Source: Flavobacteriaceae bacterium CP2B
Lineage (GTDB): Bacteria > Bacteroidota > Bacteroidia > Flavobacteriales > Flavobacteriaceae
DNA length: 37,014 nucleotides
NCBI GenBank assembly: GCA_001683825.1
Contig: LXTR01000049.1
Coordinates: 1-37,014 of the forward strand
Direction: 5' to 3'
In this document: piece by piece, positions 16,624 through 23,961 of the stretch
How positions within the stretch are numbered: position 1 is the stretch's first letter
How the letters are laid out: every line of letters begins with the position of its first letter
Position numbers and translations under genes: made by a program
Notes under the pieces: model-generated
What the model was told of the DNA's origin: nothing
Database searches by the model: none
Seen by the model: the letters and a program-made list of their open reading frames with translations, nothing else

Positions 16624-17112
16624 TTAACAGCATCCGTTTCCGGGGATGCAATCGGCCTGCTCAGTGGCATTGGCGGTTTCAGGTATGCCGCAGGTTTCTT
16701 TCGCCTTGCAGTCTGTTTGGTCCACATGCAGTTCCACCAGCAGTTGTCCCTCCCGGATAAGAATGTTCCCCACAGGGAGCTGGGCGGTATGGAAACGGTC
16801 GTTTCCATATTCAAACTTCAATGGGGCATCGGGATCCATAGGTTTTATGCGGTTCACCTTGTTTAAGATGGACAGGGCCTTGAAGGCAGACATATAGCGA
16901 GTTTTGCCCGCTTCCAGCGGACTCTCCCAAAGCTGAATGACGGTTTCCTTCCAAAAATCGGTGCCGGCCCCGCAATCCACGGAGTCCACCGTAACGTTTT
17001 TGACCTCCGTAATATGGTAATGGGCCCCAACCCGAAGGCCTTTTTGATATTCAAAAATCAGTTCCTTGTTGGGGTGCTCTTGTAAGAGATTGAGAAATTC
17101 CTGTGTTTTCAT
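16624..17112 (-). CDS. DUF6428 family protein with cysteine-rich tail
   Basis: A 162-residue protein of a family usually found beside ArsR-type regulators in Bacteroidota. The body opens with MKTQEFLNLLQEHPNKELIF and continues with mostly beta structure, then 'AFKALSILNKVNRIKPMDP', 'LKFEYGN' and 'AQLPVGNILIREGQLLVEL'. The last 30 or so residues carry five cysteines (DCKAKETC, ADCIPGNGCC), which suggests soft-metal or arsenite binding. The function is not established. It lies 9 bp from genes on both sides, within the arsR operon. Confidence 0.75.
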   Translation of the reverse strand: MKTQEFLNLLQEHPNKELIFEYQKGLRVGAHYHITEVKNVTVDSVDCGAGTDFWKETVIQLWESPLEAGKTRYMSAFKALSILNKVNRIKPMDPDAPLKFEYGNDRFHTAQLPVGNILIREGQLLVELHVDQTDCKAKETCGIPETANATEQADCIPGNGCC

Positions 17113-17121
17113 CGGATTATG

Positions 17122-17445
17122 TTAACAATAATTAGCTTGAGTGTTTTTAAAGAATGCTTGTACCTGCTGTTGCAATTCCATCCATTTCTGGTGGTTGATG
17201 CAGTAGCAGATCTTTTTTCCTGAAATTTCGCCCTGGATTAACCCCAGGTGTTTGAGTTCCTTCAGGTGTTGGGAAACGGTGGGCTGCGCCAACCCGATTT
17301 CCCCTACGATGTCATTGCAAATACATCCCTGTTGGTCGCTTAAATATTCGAGGATGGCAATACGTGCCGGGTTGGCCAATACCCGGAAAATGGAGGCCAG
17401 CCGGTTCTGTTGGTCTGTAAATATTTGTGTTTTGGTGAGTCCCAT
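17122..17445 (-). CDS. arsR: ArsR/SmtB family metalloregulator
   Basis: A 107-residue winged-helix repressor that dissociates from its operator when metal(loid) binds. The recognition region reads 'LAQPTVSQHLKELKHLGLI', followed by the wing 'GEISGKKICYCINHQKW'. The cysteine pair in 'GCICNDIVGEIG' lies where E. coli ArsR has its arsenite-binding CxC. Extra cysteines occur in the wing (ICYC) and at the last residue. It leads the operon arsR - DUF6428 - arsN1-like. A perfect palindrome 13 bp before its ATG is the probable autoregulatory operator. Confidence 0.92.
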   Translation of the reverse strand: MGLTKTQIFTDQQNRLASIFRVLANPARIAILEYLSDQQGCICNDIVGEIGLAQPTVSQHLKELKHLGLIQGEISGKKICYCINHQKWMELQQQVQAFFKNTQANYC

Positions 17446-17457
17446 TTTATATTTATA

Positions 17458-17475
17458 TATCGCAATATTACGATA
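17458..17475 (-). promoter_or_regulatory. Probable ArsR operator
   Basis: TATCG at 17458-17462 and CGATA at 17471-17475 form a perfect inverted repeat around an AT-rich 8-bp centre. It lies 12 bp before the arsR start codon, in the position expected for an autoregulatory ArsR site. No textbook -7 box is visible next to it. Confidence 0.55.
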
Positions 17476-17484
17476 ATAAAATCA

Positions 17485-17516
17485 AATAAAAAAGCCGGAA
17501 CGGTATATTCCGGCTT
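17485..17516 (-). terminator. Intrinsic terminator of the TM2 gene
   Basis: On the minus strand a 9-bp GC-rich stem (AAGCCGGAA at 17516-17508, TTCCGGCTT at 17500-17492) with a 7-nt loop is followed by a T-rich run. It lies 8 bp after the TM2 stop and insulates the ars operon downstream. Confidence 0.8.
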
Positions 17517-17524
17517 AAATGGTT

Positions 17525-18100
17525 TTAGAACCAGGGTTTTTTACCCACCTGGTAGGTATTGTAAAATTCCTCATCCGATTTGGTCAGGTAGATGATCCCT
17601 TCCACAAGGCCTATCAACCCGGTAATCCATACGATAAAGACCCCGATCCCCACGCAGGAAAGCACGATGCCCACAAGGGTGATGGCCAGCAGTATGATTC
17701 CTTCCTTCTGATAGCCGAGGATAAATTTATGGATCCCAAAAGACCCCAGAATGATGGCCAGGATCCCCGCCAGGATCTTCTTGTTTTCACCACCGGCCCC
17801 TTTGAGGCCCTCGGTAAATTCACTGGCAGTCTTTTTGGCTTCCTCCTTGAATTCGCCGGCTTTCTCTTTAGCCTCTCCGGCTGTGTCCTTGGCAGATTGC
17901 TTGGCTTCCTGCGCGGCCCCTTTGGCTTTCTCTGAAGTGTCTTTGGCGGCAGCCTTGGCCTTATCCGCTGTTTTCTTTGCGGCAGCCTTGGCCTTATCCG
18001 CAGCGCCTTTGGCAGCGCCTTTAGCTTCTTTGGCTGCTTCACCAGCCTTACCGGCGGCCTTTTTGGCTTTATCGCTGGGGTCTTTTTTTTCTTCTGACAT
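17525..18100 (-). CDS. TM2 domain membrane protein with LEA-like 11-mer repeat domain
   Basis: A 191-residue protein with two parts. Residues 11-98 are eight consecutive 11-residue units rich in Ala, Lys and Glu, for example TADKAKAAAKK, TADKAKAAAKD, TSEKAKGAAQE and AKEKAGEFKEE. This is close to the group 3 LEA motif and predicts long amphipathic helices or a disordered region. Residues about 108-175 are a TM2 domain: a first membrane helix with 'ILAIILGSFGIHKFILGY' and a second rich in Ile/Val, with a CVGIGVFIVWITGLIGLVEG segment. Starting at the ATG at 18100 gives MSEEKKDPSD; an ATG ten codons upstream is less likely. It may be a stress- or membrane-associated protein; the function is unknown. 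A terminator follows. Confidence 0.8.
   Translation of the reverse strand: MSEEKKDPSDKAKKAAGKAGEAAKEAKGAAKGAADKAKAAAKKTADKAKAAAKDTSEKAKGAAQEAKQSAKDTAGEAKEKAGEFKEEAKKTASEFTEGLKGAGGENKKILAGILAIILGSFGIHKFILGYQKEGIILLAITLVGIVLSCVGIGVFIVWITGLIGLVEGIIYLTKSDEEFYNTYQVGKKPWF
17946..18001 (-). repeat. 33-bp direct repeat inside the LEA-like region
   Basis: A 23-bp segment is repeated exactly at 17946-17968 and 17979-18001, offset by 33 bp. That equals one 11-residue unit of the encoded repeat. The DNA identity suggests recent internal duplication. Confidence 0.7.
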
Positions 18101-18151
18101 GGGAATAGTTTTGGTGGTTAATATATTCACCTAAATGTAGCAAAATATTTG

Positions 18152-18541
18152 TTATCTCTGAAATGCTTCATCCACGGGTTCCCAGAGTTCCAGCTTGTTG
18201 CCTTCCGGGTCCAGTATCCACCCGAACTTTCCATAATCAAAGACCTGCATCTCGCCCACCACAGTCACCCCTTCTTCTCTCAAAACAGCCAGCAGCCGCT
18301 CCAAATCGGCCACCCTGAAGTTCATCATAAATTCCTTCTTGCTGGGGGCAAAATACGTGGTTTCTTCATTGAAGGGCCCCCATTGTGTTGAGCAATCCCG
18401 GCCCGATGCATCTTGCCACCAAAAGGTGCATCCGTAGTCATCCGTGGGCAAACCCAGGTGTTGGCTGTACCATTCCTTGATCCGTTGGGGGTCTTTTGAT
18501 TTAAAAAAGAACCCCCCAATACCTGTGACGCGTTTTTCCAT
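18152..18541 (-). CDS. VOC superfamily protein (glyoxalase/bleomycin resistance fold)
   Basis: A 129-residue protein with two beta-alpha-beta-beta-beta modules. The first begins 'GIGGFFFKSKDPQRIKEWYS' and runs to 'FAPSKKEFMMNFRVADLERL'. The second ends in 'GEMQVFDYGKFGWILDPEGN' and 'KLELWEP', the standard VOC ending with the metal-ligand Glu in 'ELWEP'. It may be a small lyase, dioxygenase or binding protein; the substrate cannot be assigned. It lies 51 bp upstream of the TM2 gene on the same strand. Confidence 0.85.
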   Translation of the reverse strand: MEKRVTGIGGFFFKSKDPQRIKEWYSQHLGLPTDDYGCTFWWQDASGRDCSTQWGPFNEETTYFAPSKKEFMMNFRVADLERLLAVLREEGVTVVGEMQVFDYGKFGWILDPEGNKLELWEPVDEAFQR

Positions 18542-18603
18542 ATCTCTTATTTTAAATGATGCCCGGAGCCTATCTGTGGCCAGCTAGTTCCCATTCCGCG
18601 CTG

Positions 18604-19062
18604 TTAAGCGCGTTTCAGGATGAGGGCAGAAAGTACTGATACGACCAGTCCTACCATCATGACGGTTACAAACATGATGAACGACATAAAACCGCTGCCA
18701 TAGTCGGGGATTTCTCCGGTGTATCCTTCTTCGCGCATCAGGGCGGCATATTCCTCGAAGAAATCCGGGTTGATGGCCGTGGTGTAGATGTAATCGGCAA
18801 TGGCGATGCCCACGGCGGTAAAGGCCGAAATGAGCAGGCCGATGGCCATTGCCTTCCAGAACCCCACCTTTCCATGGTTTTGCCGGTCCCGGAAATGTTT
18901 AATGCCAAAATAGACAAAGGAGAGAGAAACCAGTATGGTCAGGTAGCCCAGCACCTCCTGGGTGCTGTAGTCCATGCCCAGGCCCAGGTACAAAACCGCG
19001 AGAAAAAGGGCCAGGGCAAAGATGAGCCCGTAGCTTCCGAATTTAAAAATGCTCGTTTTCAT
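18604..19062 (-). CDS. DUF4199 membrane protein
   Basis: A 152-residue protein with four predicted membrane segments at about 10-30, 38-56, 70-92 and 125-147. Between the last two is a soluble loop with 'NPDFFEEYAALMREEGYTGE'. The KHFRDRQNHGKVGFWKAMAI segment and the layout match DUF4199, a Bacteroidota family of unknown function. It sits directly downstream of a membrane-anchored LuxR-type regulator on the same strand, with a 94-bp gap that contains an inverted repeat. Confidence 0.8.
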   Translation of the reverse strand: MKTSIFKFGSYGLIFALALFLAVLYLGLGMDYSTQEVLGYLTILVSLSFVYFGIKHFRDRQNHGKVGFWKAMAIGLLISAFTAVGIAIADYIYTTAINPDFFEEYAALMREEGYTGEIPDYGSGFMSFIMFVTVMMVGLVVSVLSALILKRA

Positions 19063-19117
19063 GATCAGGGTTGTTAGTTGGTGTTAATGTACGCCAAAAG
19101 GCTGTTTTGCCATTCAT

Positions 19118-19149
19118 ACTAAAGTACCAAATCACGGCCCATCTTTAGT
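19118..19149 (-). promoter_or_regulatory. Inverted repeat between the LuxR-type and DUF4199 genes
   Basis: ACTAAAG at 19118-19124 and CTTTAGT at 19143-19149 form a perfect 7-bp inverted repeat with an 18-nt spacer. It starts 7 bp after the end of the regulator gene. It could be an operator for the neighbouring regulator or a weak terminator; there is no T-run after it on the minus strand, which favours the operator. Confidence 0.35.
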
Positions 19150-19156
19150 GTAACCC

Positions 19157-19567
19157 CTATAACAACCCCATTTGGCGTGCCCGTTGCATGGCCTGCGTAC
19201 GGCGCTTTACGTTCAGTTTTAAGAGCAGGTTGGAGACATGTGTTTTTACGGTATGCTCAGATACGAACAATTTTTCCGCGATCTCGCGGTTCGACAAGCC
19301 CCGGCAGATTTCCTGAAATACCTCTTCTTCCCTGGGCGTAAGTCCGAGGTCCTGCAGATGCTCCTTTTTCCAGGGGAGGGGACCCTGCGGTGCAGGGCGG
19401 GAGGTTTTAATCCGCATCAGGAACCCCAGGACAAAAAACAACAGGGCAATCCCCCCGAGGATGACATCCAGGCCCAGGGTTCCAAGCCGTACAGAGTAGG
19501 AACTATACCTGAATACCGCCAATAATCCCAGGCTGAGGATTCCAAAAATAAGGATGCTGCGTTTCAC
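19157..19567 (-). CDS. Membrane-anchored LuxR-type DNA-binding protein
   Basis: A 136-residue protein with two predicted membrane helices (about 5-20 and 30-52) and a C-terminal GerE/LuxR helix-turn-helix (about 72-134). The HTH reads '[20 protein letters not shown]', '[20 protein letters not shown]' and '[20 protein letters not shown]'. There is no receiver or ligand domain, so any signal would have to come through the membrane part or from a partner such as the adjacent DUF4199 protein. It lies 9 bp downstream of the dehydrogenase gene on the same strand. Confidence 0.85.
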   Translation of the reverse strand: MKRSILIFGILSLGLLAVFRYSSYSVRLGTLGLDVILGGIALLFFVLGFLMRIKTSRPAPQGPLPWKKEHLQDLGLTPREEEVFQEICRGLSNREIAEKLFVSEHTVKTHVSNLLLKLNVKRRTQAMQRARQMGLL

Positions 19568-19576
19568 CCCATGAAG

Positions 19577-20515
19577 TTACGAAAATCGGGCTTTTATCTT
19601 ATCCACAATCGTTTGTGCGAGCTTGACCTTGCTTTCTAACGTCCATCCGGCCACATGCGGAGAGAGCAGCACGTTCTCTGCCTTGATGAGGTACTGGAAA
19701 TCTTCCGGGAGATGCTGATCGGCGAAGAGGTTTTCAAAAGATACTTTTTCGTATTCCAGTACATCCAGGCCCGCGCCTAAAACCTTCCCTTCCTTTAAGG
19801 CCCTAACCAGGTGTGGGGTGACCACACATTTTCCACGGGCGGTATTGAGCAGCCAAAAGGGTTTTCTAAATCCCTCAATAAAGGGCGTACACACCACACC
19901 CAGGGTTTGGGGGGTTTGGGGCAGGTGCAGGCTTAGCACGTCACTGCGCTGCTGCAATTCGTCCAGTGTTACTTGCCTGGCGTTTGCATCACCGACCCCT
20001 TTGAGGATGTCATAACAAAGCACCTCTGTGTCGAAACCCCGGAGCTTCCTGGCAAATGCCTTGCCGGTATTCCCATACCCCATGATCCCCACGGTCCTGC
20101 CATCCAATTCAATACCCCGGTTGCCCTCCCGGTCCCACCGGCCCACCCGGATCTCGCGGTCGGCTTTGTTGAGGTGATTGAAAAGCGACAACAGCATCCC
20201 CAGCGCATGCTCCCCCACGGCGTTGCGATTGCCCTCCGGGGCAGCAGCCAGGAAAATACCCCTGGATTGGGCATAGTCCAGGTCAATATTCTCCAGTCCG
20301 GCCCCTACCCGCCCGATAAATTTAAGGTGGGTGGCGCGCTCCAGAAAAGGGCGGTCCAGGGTAAAGCGGCTTCGGATAATAATGCCGTCATATTCGTGTA
20401 TACGGTTTGCGACCTCCTGCTTTGAGGCGTGGTATTCCTCGTGGTTCTCATGGCCCAGGGCGGCCAGTTGTTCCATGAGCAACGGGTGGTTGGTGTCCAG
20501 GTGCAATACTTTCAT
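19577..20515 (-). CDS. D-2-hydroxyacid dehydrogenase (SerA-like)
   Basis: A 312-residue NAD-dependent dehydrogenase of the 3-phosphoglycerate/lactate dehydrogenase type. The nucleotide-binding fold has 'GRTVGIMGYGNTGKAFARKL'. Catalytic residues are visible as Arg in 'WLLNTARGKCV', Glu in 'GAGLDVLEYEKV' and His in 'LLSPHVAGWT'. There is no C-terminal ACT or ASB domain, so it is a short form. The ATG at 20515 starts the family's N-terminus (MKVLHLDTNHPLL); a longer frame upstream overlaps the cupin gene and does not look like protein. It may be the serine-pathway enzyme or a relative with another 2-oxoacid substrate. A cupin gene precedes it by 7 bp. Confidence 0.88.
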   Translation of the reverse strand: MKVLHLDTNHPLLMEQLAALGHENHEEYHASKQEVANRIHEYDGIIIRSRFTLDRPFLERATHLKFIGRVGAGLENIDLDYAQSRGIFLAAAPEGNRNAVGEHALGMLLSLFNHLNKADREIRVGRWDREGNRGIELDGRTVGIMGYGNTGKAFARKLRGFDTEVLCYDILKGVGDANARQVTLDELQQRSDVLSLHLPQTPQTLGVVCTPFIEGFRKPFWLLNTARGKCVVTPHLVRALKEGKVLGAGLDVLEYEKVSFENLFADQHLPEDFQYLIKAENVLLSPHVAGWTLESKVKLAQTIVDKIKARFS

Positions 20516-20522
20516 TTTCGGA

Positions 20523-20888
20523 TCATATTTTGGGGTAATCGGTTTGGGTGCGGGCATCCTGTACCCCACCGGTGTGGGCGGTACTTTGTTTTTCAAACAA
20601 CAGCAAATGCACCTCTTCTCCACCCCTGGTGGCCGGGCAATGTTCCACCCCCCTGGGCACAATGATAAGTTCCCCTTCACGCACCACTTCGGTGCGGTCC
20701 CGGAACTGCATGAGAAGCGTTCCCCGGACCACCTGGAAGAGTTCGTCCTCCGTATCATGGGAATGCCAAACAAATTCCCCTTTTACCTTGGCCAGCAGTA
20801 CCTGCATATCATTTACGGTACCAATTTGGTGCGGGTGCCAGTGGTTTGAAAAACAGCCAAATTTTTGCTGCAGGTTCAAGGGCTTCAT
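20523..20888 (-). CDS. Small cupin domain protein
   Basis: A 121-residue single-cupin protein. Motif 1 is WHSHDTEDELFQVVRGTLLM (HxHxxxxExxxxxxG), which provides the metal ligands. Motif 2 is 'GELIIVPRGVEHCPAT', with the third histidine. The ATG at 20888 (MKPLNLQQKFG) starts the conserved part. It is probably a metal-binding enzyme or sensor; the substrate is unknown. It is 7 bp upstream of the 2-hydroxyacid dehydrogenase and likely co-transcribed. The 164-bp gap to mgtE shows no further gene. Confidence 0.85.
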   Translation of the reverse strand: MKPLNLQQKFGCFSNHWHPHQIGTVNDMQVLLAKVKGEFVWHSHDTEDELFQVVRGTLLMQFRDRTEVVREGELIIVPRGVEHCPATRGGEEVHLLLFEKQSTAHTGGVQDARTQTDYPKI

Positions 20889-21052
20889 CCTTTCTTGATT
20901 TTTTCGGTTGTGCCCGGCAACCAGTATCCGGGCCAAGGTCAATTAACTCAGGGGGCGCTCCTGCGCTTGCAAAAAGTGTTTCCAAAGATAAAATATCTGC
21001 GCGAAAACCGTCTCTCTCAAGCCCCTTTTTACCCGCGATGTGCCCGGGGGTA

Positions 21053-22405
21053 TTAAATGCCCAGGATGAGTTTCGCGATGGTGAAATAGATCAGGATGCC
21101 AAAAATATCATTGCTGGTAGTGATAAAGGGGCCGGTGGCGATCGCAGGGTCTATGCCCCGCTTGTGAAGGAAAATGGGGGTGAACGTGCCGATGATGCCT
21201 GCGACGACGATCACGGCAATCAGGGAAATGGAAATAGCGATGGCCGTAGGGAAACTGCCTTTCCACAACCAGGTAAAAAACAGGAGTACCAGGGCCAGGA
21301 TCAAGCCATTCAGGGCTGCCAGCAACATTTCTTTGACCAGGCGCTGGCCGACACTCCCTTTGAGATCGTCATTCGCGAGGCCCTGCACGATGATGGCACT
21401 GGATTGCACCCCCACGTTCCCGGCCATGGCGGCAATCAAGGGGGTAAAGAAGAACAGGATGGCGTGCCGACTGATCATCTCCTCAAAACCACCCATGATG
21501 GCGGCGGCCCCAACCCCCCCTACAAGGCCCAGGAACAACCAGGGAAGGCGGGCCCGTGTGAGGACCCAGATGCTGTCATCCGCTTCGACCCCCTGTGAGA
21601 TCCCGGCGGCCATCTGGTAATCCCTGTCAGCCTCCTCCTTGATGACATCCACGATATCATCAATGGTAATCCGCCCCACCAGCCGGCCGATCTCATCGAC
21701 CACGGGGATGGCCTCCAGGTCGTATTTGGACATAATCTTGGCCACTTCCTCGGGTTTCTCATTGACCCCTACGGAATCGACCTTGGGGATATAGACGTCC
21801 TTAATATGGGTGGTGGTGGCCGTAGTGAGCAGGTCTTTGAGCGACAGCCGGCCTTTTAGCTTTCCTTCATCGTCCACGACGTAAATGGAATGTACCCTGG
21901 TGACATTTTCGGCCTGGGCCCTCATTTCCTTAACACAGGTAAGGACGGTCCAGTTTTCGTTTACTTTGACCAACTCTTTGGCCATAAGGCCCCCGGCAGA
22001 ATTTTCGTCATACCGGAGCAGGTCTACGATGTCACGGGCGTGTTCCCGGTCTTCAATTTCCGAAATGACCTGTTGTACGATCTCGTTGGGAAGTTCGGCG
22101 ATGATGTCGGCAGCATCATCGGTATCCAGGGCCTCCAGCTCCCCTGCGATTTCCTTGGCCGACAGGTTGTTGAGGATGGCTTCGCGGATGTCGTCGTCCA
22201 GTTCGGTGAGGACATCAGAGGTTTTATCGCTGTCCAGCAGTTTGATGAGGTAGGTAGCCTGATCCTCGTCCAGTTCGTTGATGATCTCGGCTACATCGGC
22301 ATAATGCACATCCTCCAGCAGGGTATGAAGTTCCCCGTCCTGCCGGTTTTCTATCAACTGTTCGATGTGGGCGACCAGTTCCTCTGTAAGCTTAAAGGGT
22401 GTCAT
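21053..22405 (-). CDS. mgtE: Magnesium transporter MgtE
   Basis: A 450-residue inner-membrane Mg2+ channel. The N-terminal helical domain (about 1-130) has repeated acidic units such as '[17 protein letters not shown]'. Two CBS domains follow: '[20 protein letters not shown]' near 170-195, and '[20 protein letters not shown]' near 230-250. The C-terminal five-helix channel (about 285-450) includes '[20 protein letters not shown]' and '[18 protein letters not shown]', with the conserved Asp in 'SNDIFG'. The N and CBS domains sense cytoplasmic Mg2+ and gate the channel. The start overlaps the end of rsmA by 14 bp. Confidence 0.96.
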   Translation of the reverse strand: MTPFKLTEELVAHIEQLIENRQDGELHTLLEDVHYADVAEIINELDEDQATYLIKLLDSDKTSDVLTELDDDIREAILNNLSAKEIAGELEALDTDDAADIIAELPNEIVQQVISEIEDREHARDIVDLLRYDENSAGGLMAKELVKVNENWTVLTCVKEMRAQAENVTRVHSIYVVDDEGKLKGRLSLKDLLTTATTTHIKDVYIPKVDSVGVNEKPEEVAKIMSKYDLEAIPVVDEIGRLVGRITIDDIVDVIKEEADRDYQMAAGISQGVEADDSIWVLTRARLPWLFLGLVGGVGAAAIMGGFEEMISRHAILFFFTPLIAAMAGNVGVQSSAIIVQGLANDDLKGSVGQRLVKEMLLAALNGLILALVLLFFTWLWKGSFPTAIAISISLIAVIVVAGIIGTFTPIFLHKRGIDPAIATGPFITTSNDIFGILIYFTIAKLILGI

Positions 22406-23264
22406 CTGCTATCATCTTGGTCAGCGCAATAAATTCGGGAACCGATAATTGTTCCGGACGCCGGTCAAAGATAGCATCTTCTTTGAGATTATTGGATGGC
22501 TGAAAGGTTTTTAGGCTGTTCCTCAGGGTTTTCCTCCGCTGGTTGAAGGCGGTTTTCACGACCCTGAAAAATAGTGTTTCATCACACTCCAGGGCATAGG
22601 GCGATTTCCTTTTGAGGCGTAAGACGCCCGACTGCACCTTGGGAGGCGGGTCGAACACCTGGGGGGGTACGGTAAAGAGGTATTCCGCATCATAAAAGGC
22701 CTGCACGAGTACGGAGAGGATCCCATAGGTTTTGTTCCCCTCCCGGGCACAGATCCGCTGGGCCACTTCTTTTTGGAACATCCCGGCAAATTCGGGGATC
22801 CTTTCCCGGTTATCGAGCATTTTAAAGACGATCTGGGTAGAGATATTATATGGGAAGTTGCCAATGATCCCAAATGGGGCGCCCCCGAACAGGCCACTCA
22901 GGTCATATTTGAGAAAATCCCCTTCCACCACCCTGAAACCTTTTGCTTTTTGCAGGGCCCCGGGATGTTCCAGCGGAAAACTGTGGTGCAGGTATATCAC
23001 AGACTCTTCGTCCAGTTCCATGGCCACCAGTTCCAGTTCCCGCAGCAGCAGGTATTTGGTCATTACCCCGGTTCCCGGGCCTATTTCGAGGACCGCGGAA
23101 TAGCCTTCCATCGTCAGCGTATGCGCAATTTTCCTGGCAATGTTCTCGTCTCTGAGGAAATGCTGCCCCAGGTGCTTTTTGGCACGTACGGGGCTTTTAC
23201 CCCCGTTTTCTCCCGAAGGGTTTTTATGCCGTTTGGCGGATGGCTTTTTTTGTCTTGAGGACAT
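22392..23264 (-). CDS. rsmA: 16S rRNA dimethyladenosine transferase RsmA (KsgA)
   Basis: A 290-residue methyltransferase that dimethylates two adjacent adenosines near the 3' end of 16S rRNA during 30S assembly. '[20 protein letters not shown]' is the family start, then the SAM loop '[16 protein letters not shown]' and the catalytic '[11 protein letters not shown]' (NxPY). Before VRAKKHLGQ there is a Lys/Arg-rich extension of about 26 residues. The start is supported by a TAATG overlap with the preceding gene. It overlaps mgtE by 14 bp. Confidence 0.96.
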   Translation of the reverse strand: MSSRQKKPSAKRHKNPSGENGGKSPVRAKKHLGQHFLRDENIARKIAHTLTMEGYSAVLEIGPGTGVMTKYLLLRELELVAMELDEESVIYLHHSFPLEHPGALQKAKGFRVVEGDFLKYDLSGLFGGAPFGIIGNFPYNISTQIVFKMLDNRERIPEFAGMFQKEVAQRICAREGNKTYGILSVLVQAFYDAEYLFTVPPQVFDPPPKVQSGVLRLKRKSPYALECDETLFFRVVKTAFNQRRKTLRNSLKTFQPSNNLKEDAIFDRRPEQLSVPEFIALTKMIADDTL

Positions 23265-23593
23265 TATGCTTTTTTTTCTTCGGGAACTTTCTCCACATAT
23301 ACCCAGGCTTTCAGGCCTGATTCCATGGATACTGGGATGCGTTTGTACGCCGGGCCTTCATACACGTCTGCTTTGAGGAGTTCTGGCCTGGTGACCCCAT
23401 AGGCCATCCCGTTAATTTCATCCCCGGGGTTTTTGGTGGCTTCCAACACCAGGTACCGCCCGTACATTTTTTTTTCCGAGATCCGGTAACCCCTTAGGGT
23501 GTCGGGCCTGCCCTCCAGGTTCCGATGGAATACATAGCGCTGCACCTCGCTATCCTGCAGCGTCCCATAGGCAAAGAGGTAATCGTCGTTCAT
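23264..23593 (-). CDS. Gamma-glutamylcyclotransferase-like (AIG2/YtfP) protein
   Basis: A 109-residue protein of the GGCT-like fold. The substrate loop [10 protein letters not shown] is near the start (residues 5-14), and the acidic '[17 protein letters not shown]' provides the likely catalytic Glu. Members cleave gamma-glutamyl amines or peptides; the true substrate here is unknown. The ATG at 23593 overlaps the DUF4286 stop as ATGA, and its stop overlaps the rsmA start as TAATG, so this is a tightly packed operon. Confidence 0.85.
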   Translation of the reverse strand: MNDDYLFAYGTLQDSEVQRYVFHRNLEGRPDTLRGYRISEKKMYGRYLVLEATKNPGDEINGMAYGVTRPELLKADVYEGPAYKRIPVSMESGLKAWVYVEKVPEEKKA

Positions 23594-23913
23594 AGGCGGA
23601 AAGATTGTTCGTCTACCACCTCGAGCTCTGTCCGGAACGCCACGAATTTGTCGGGGAATTGGCTCAGGGCATCCTGGCGGAGCCGGTTGGCGTCTTCCTC
23701 GTAGTATTGTTGCAAGACCTCCCTGCTTGGGGCATGGTATTGGATGGCATAGGTAATGCCCCCGCTTTCCTCCACTACCATGACCCTGCACATCCGTGCC
23801 TGGAGGAATTTCCCCGTGGCCAGCATATCCGGGATATGTTTTTCGCGCATCCACTTCAGCCAGGCTTCATGGATATTCTCCTCTATATTGATGGTGACAT
23901 TGTATATATACAT
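23590..23913 (-). CDS. DUF4286 family protein
   Basis: A 107-residue protein beginning MYIYNVTINIEENIHEAWLK, with 'WMREKHIPDMLATGKFLQAR' after it and the C-terminal 'FVAFRTELEVVD'. This matches DUF4286, a small Bacteroidota family with a ferredoxin-like (dimeric alpha-beta barrel type) fold and unknown role. The start at 23913 leaves out seven unsupported codons. It is the first gene in the run DUF4286 - GGCT-like - rsmA - mgtE. Confidence 0.85.
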   Translation of the reverse strand: MYIYNVTINIEENIHEAWLKWMREKHIPDMLATGKFLQARMCRVMVVEESGGITYAIQYHAPSREVLQQYYEEDANRLRQDALSQFPDKFVAFRTELEVVDEQSFRL

Positions 23914-23961
23914 CGTCCTAAAGTTTGAGTGCACGCCCTGTTTTATAACCGGGGCTATTGG

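Noticed and set aside
16120-16866. 248-codon plus-strand frame across arsN1 and DUF6428
   Set aside because: It crosses two well-supported minus-strand genes and has no recognisable domain.
20516-20773. N-terminal extension of the 2-hydroxyacid dehydrogenase
   Set aside because: It overlaps the cupin gene in another frame and contains no conserved sequence; the ATG at 20515 fits the family.
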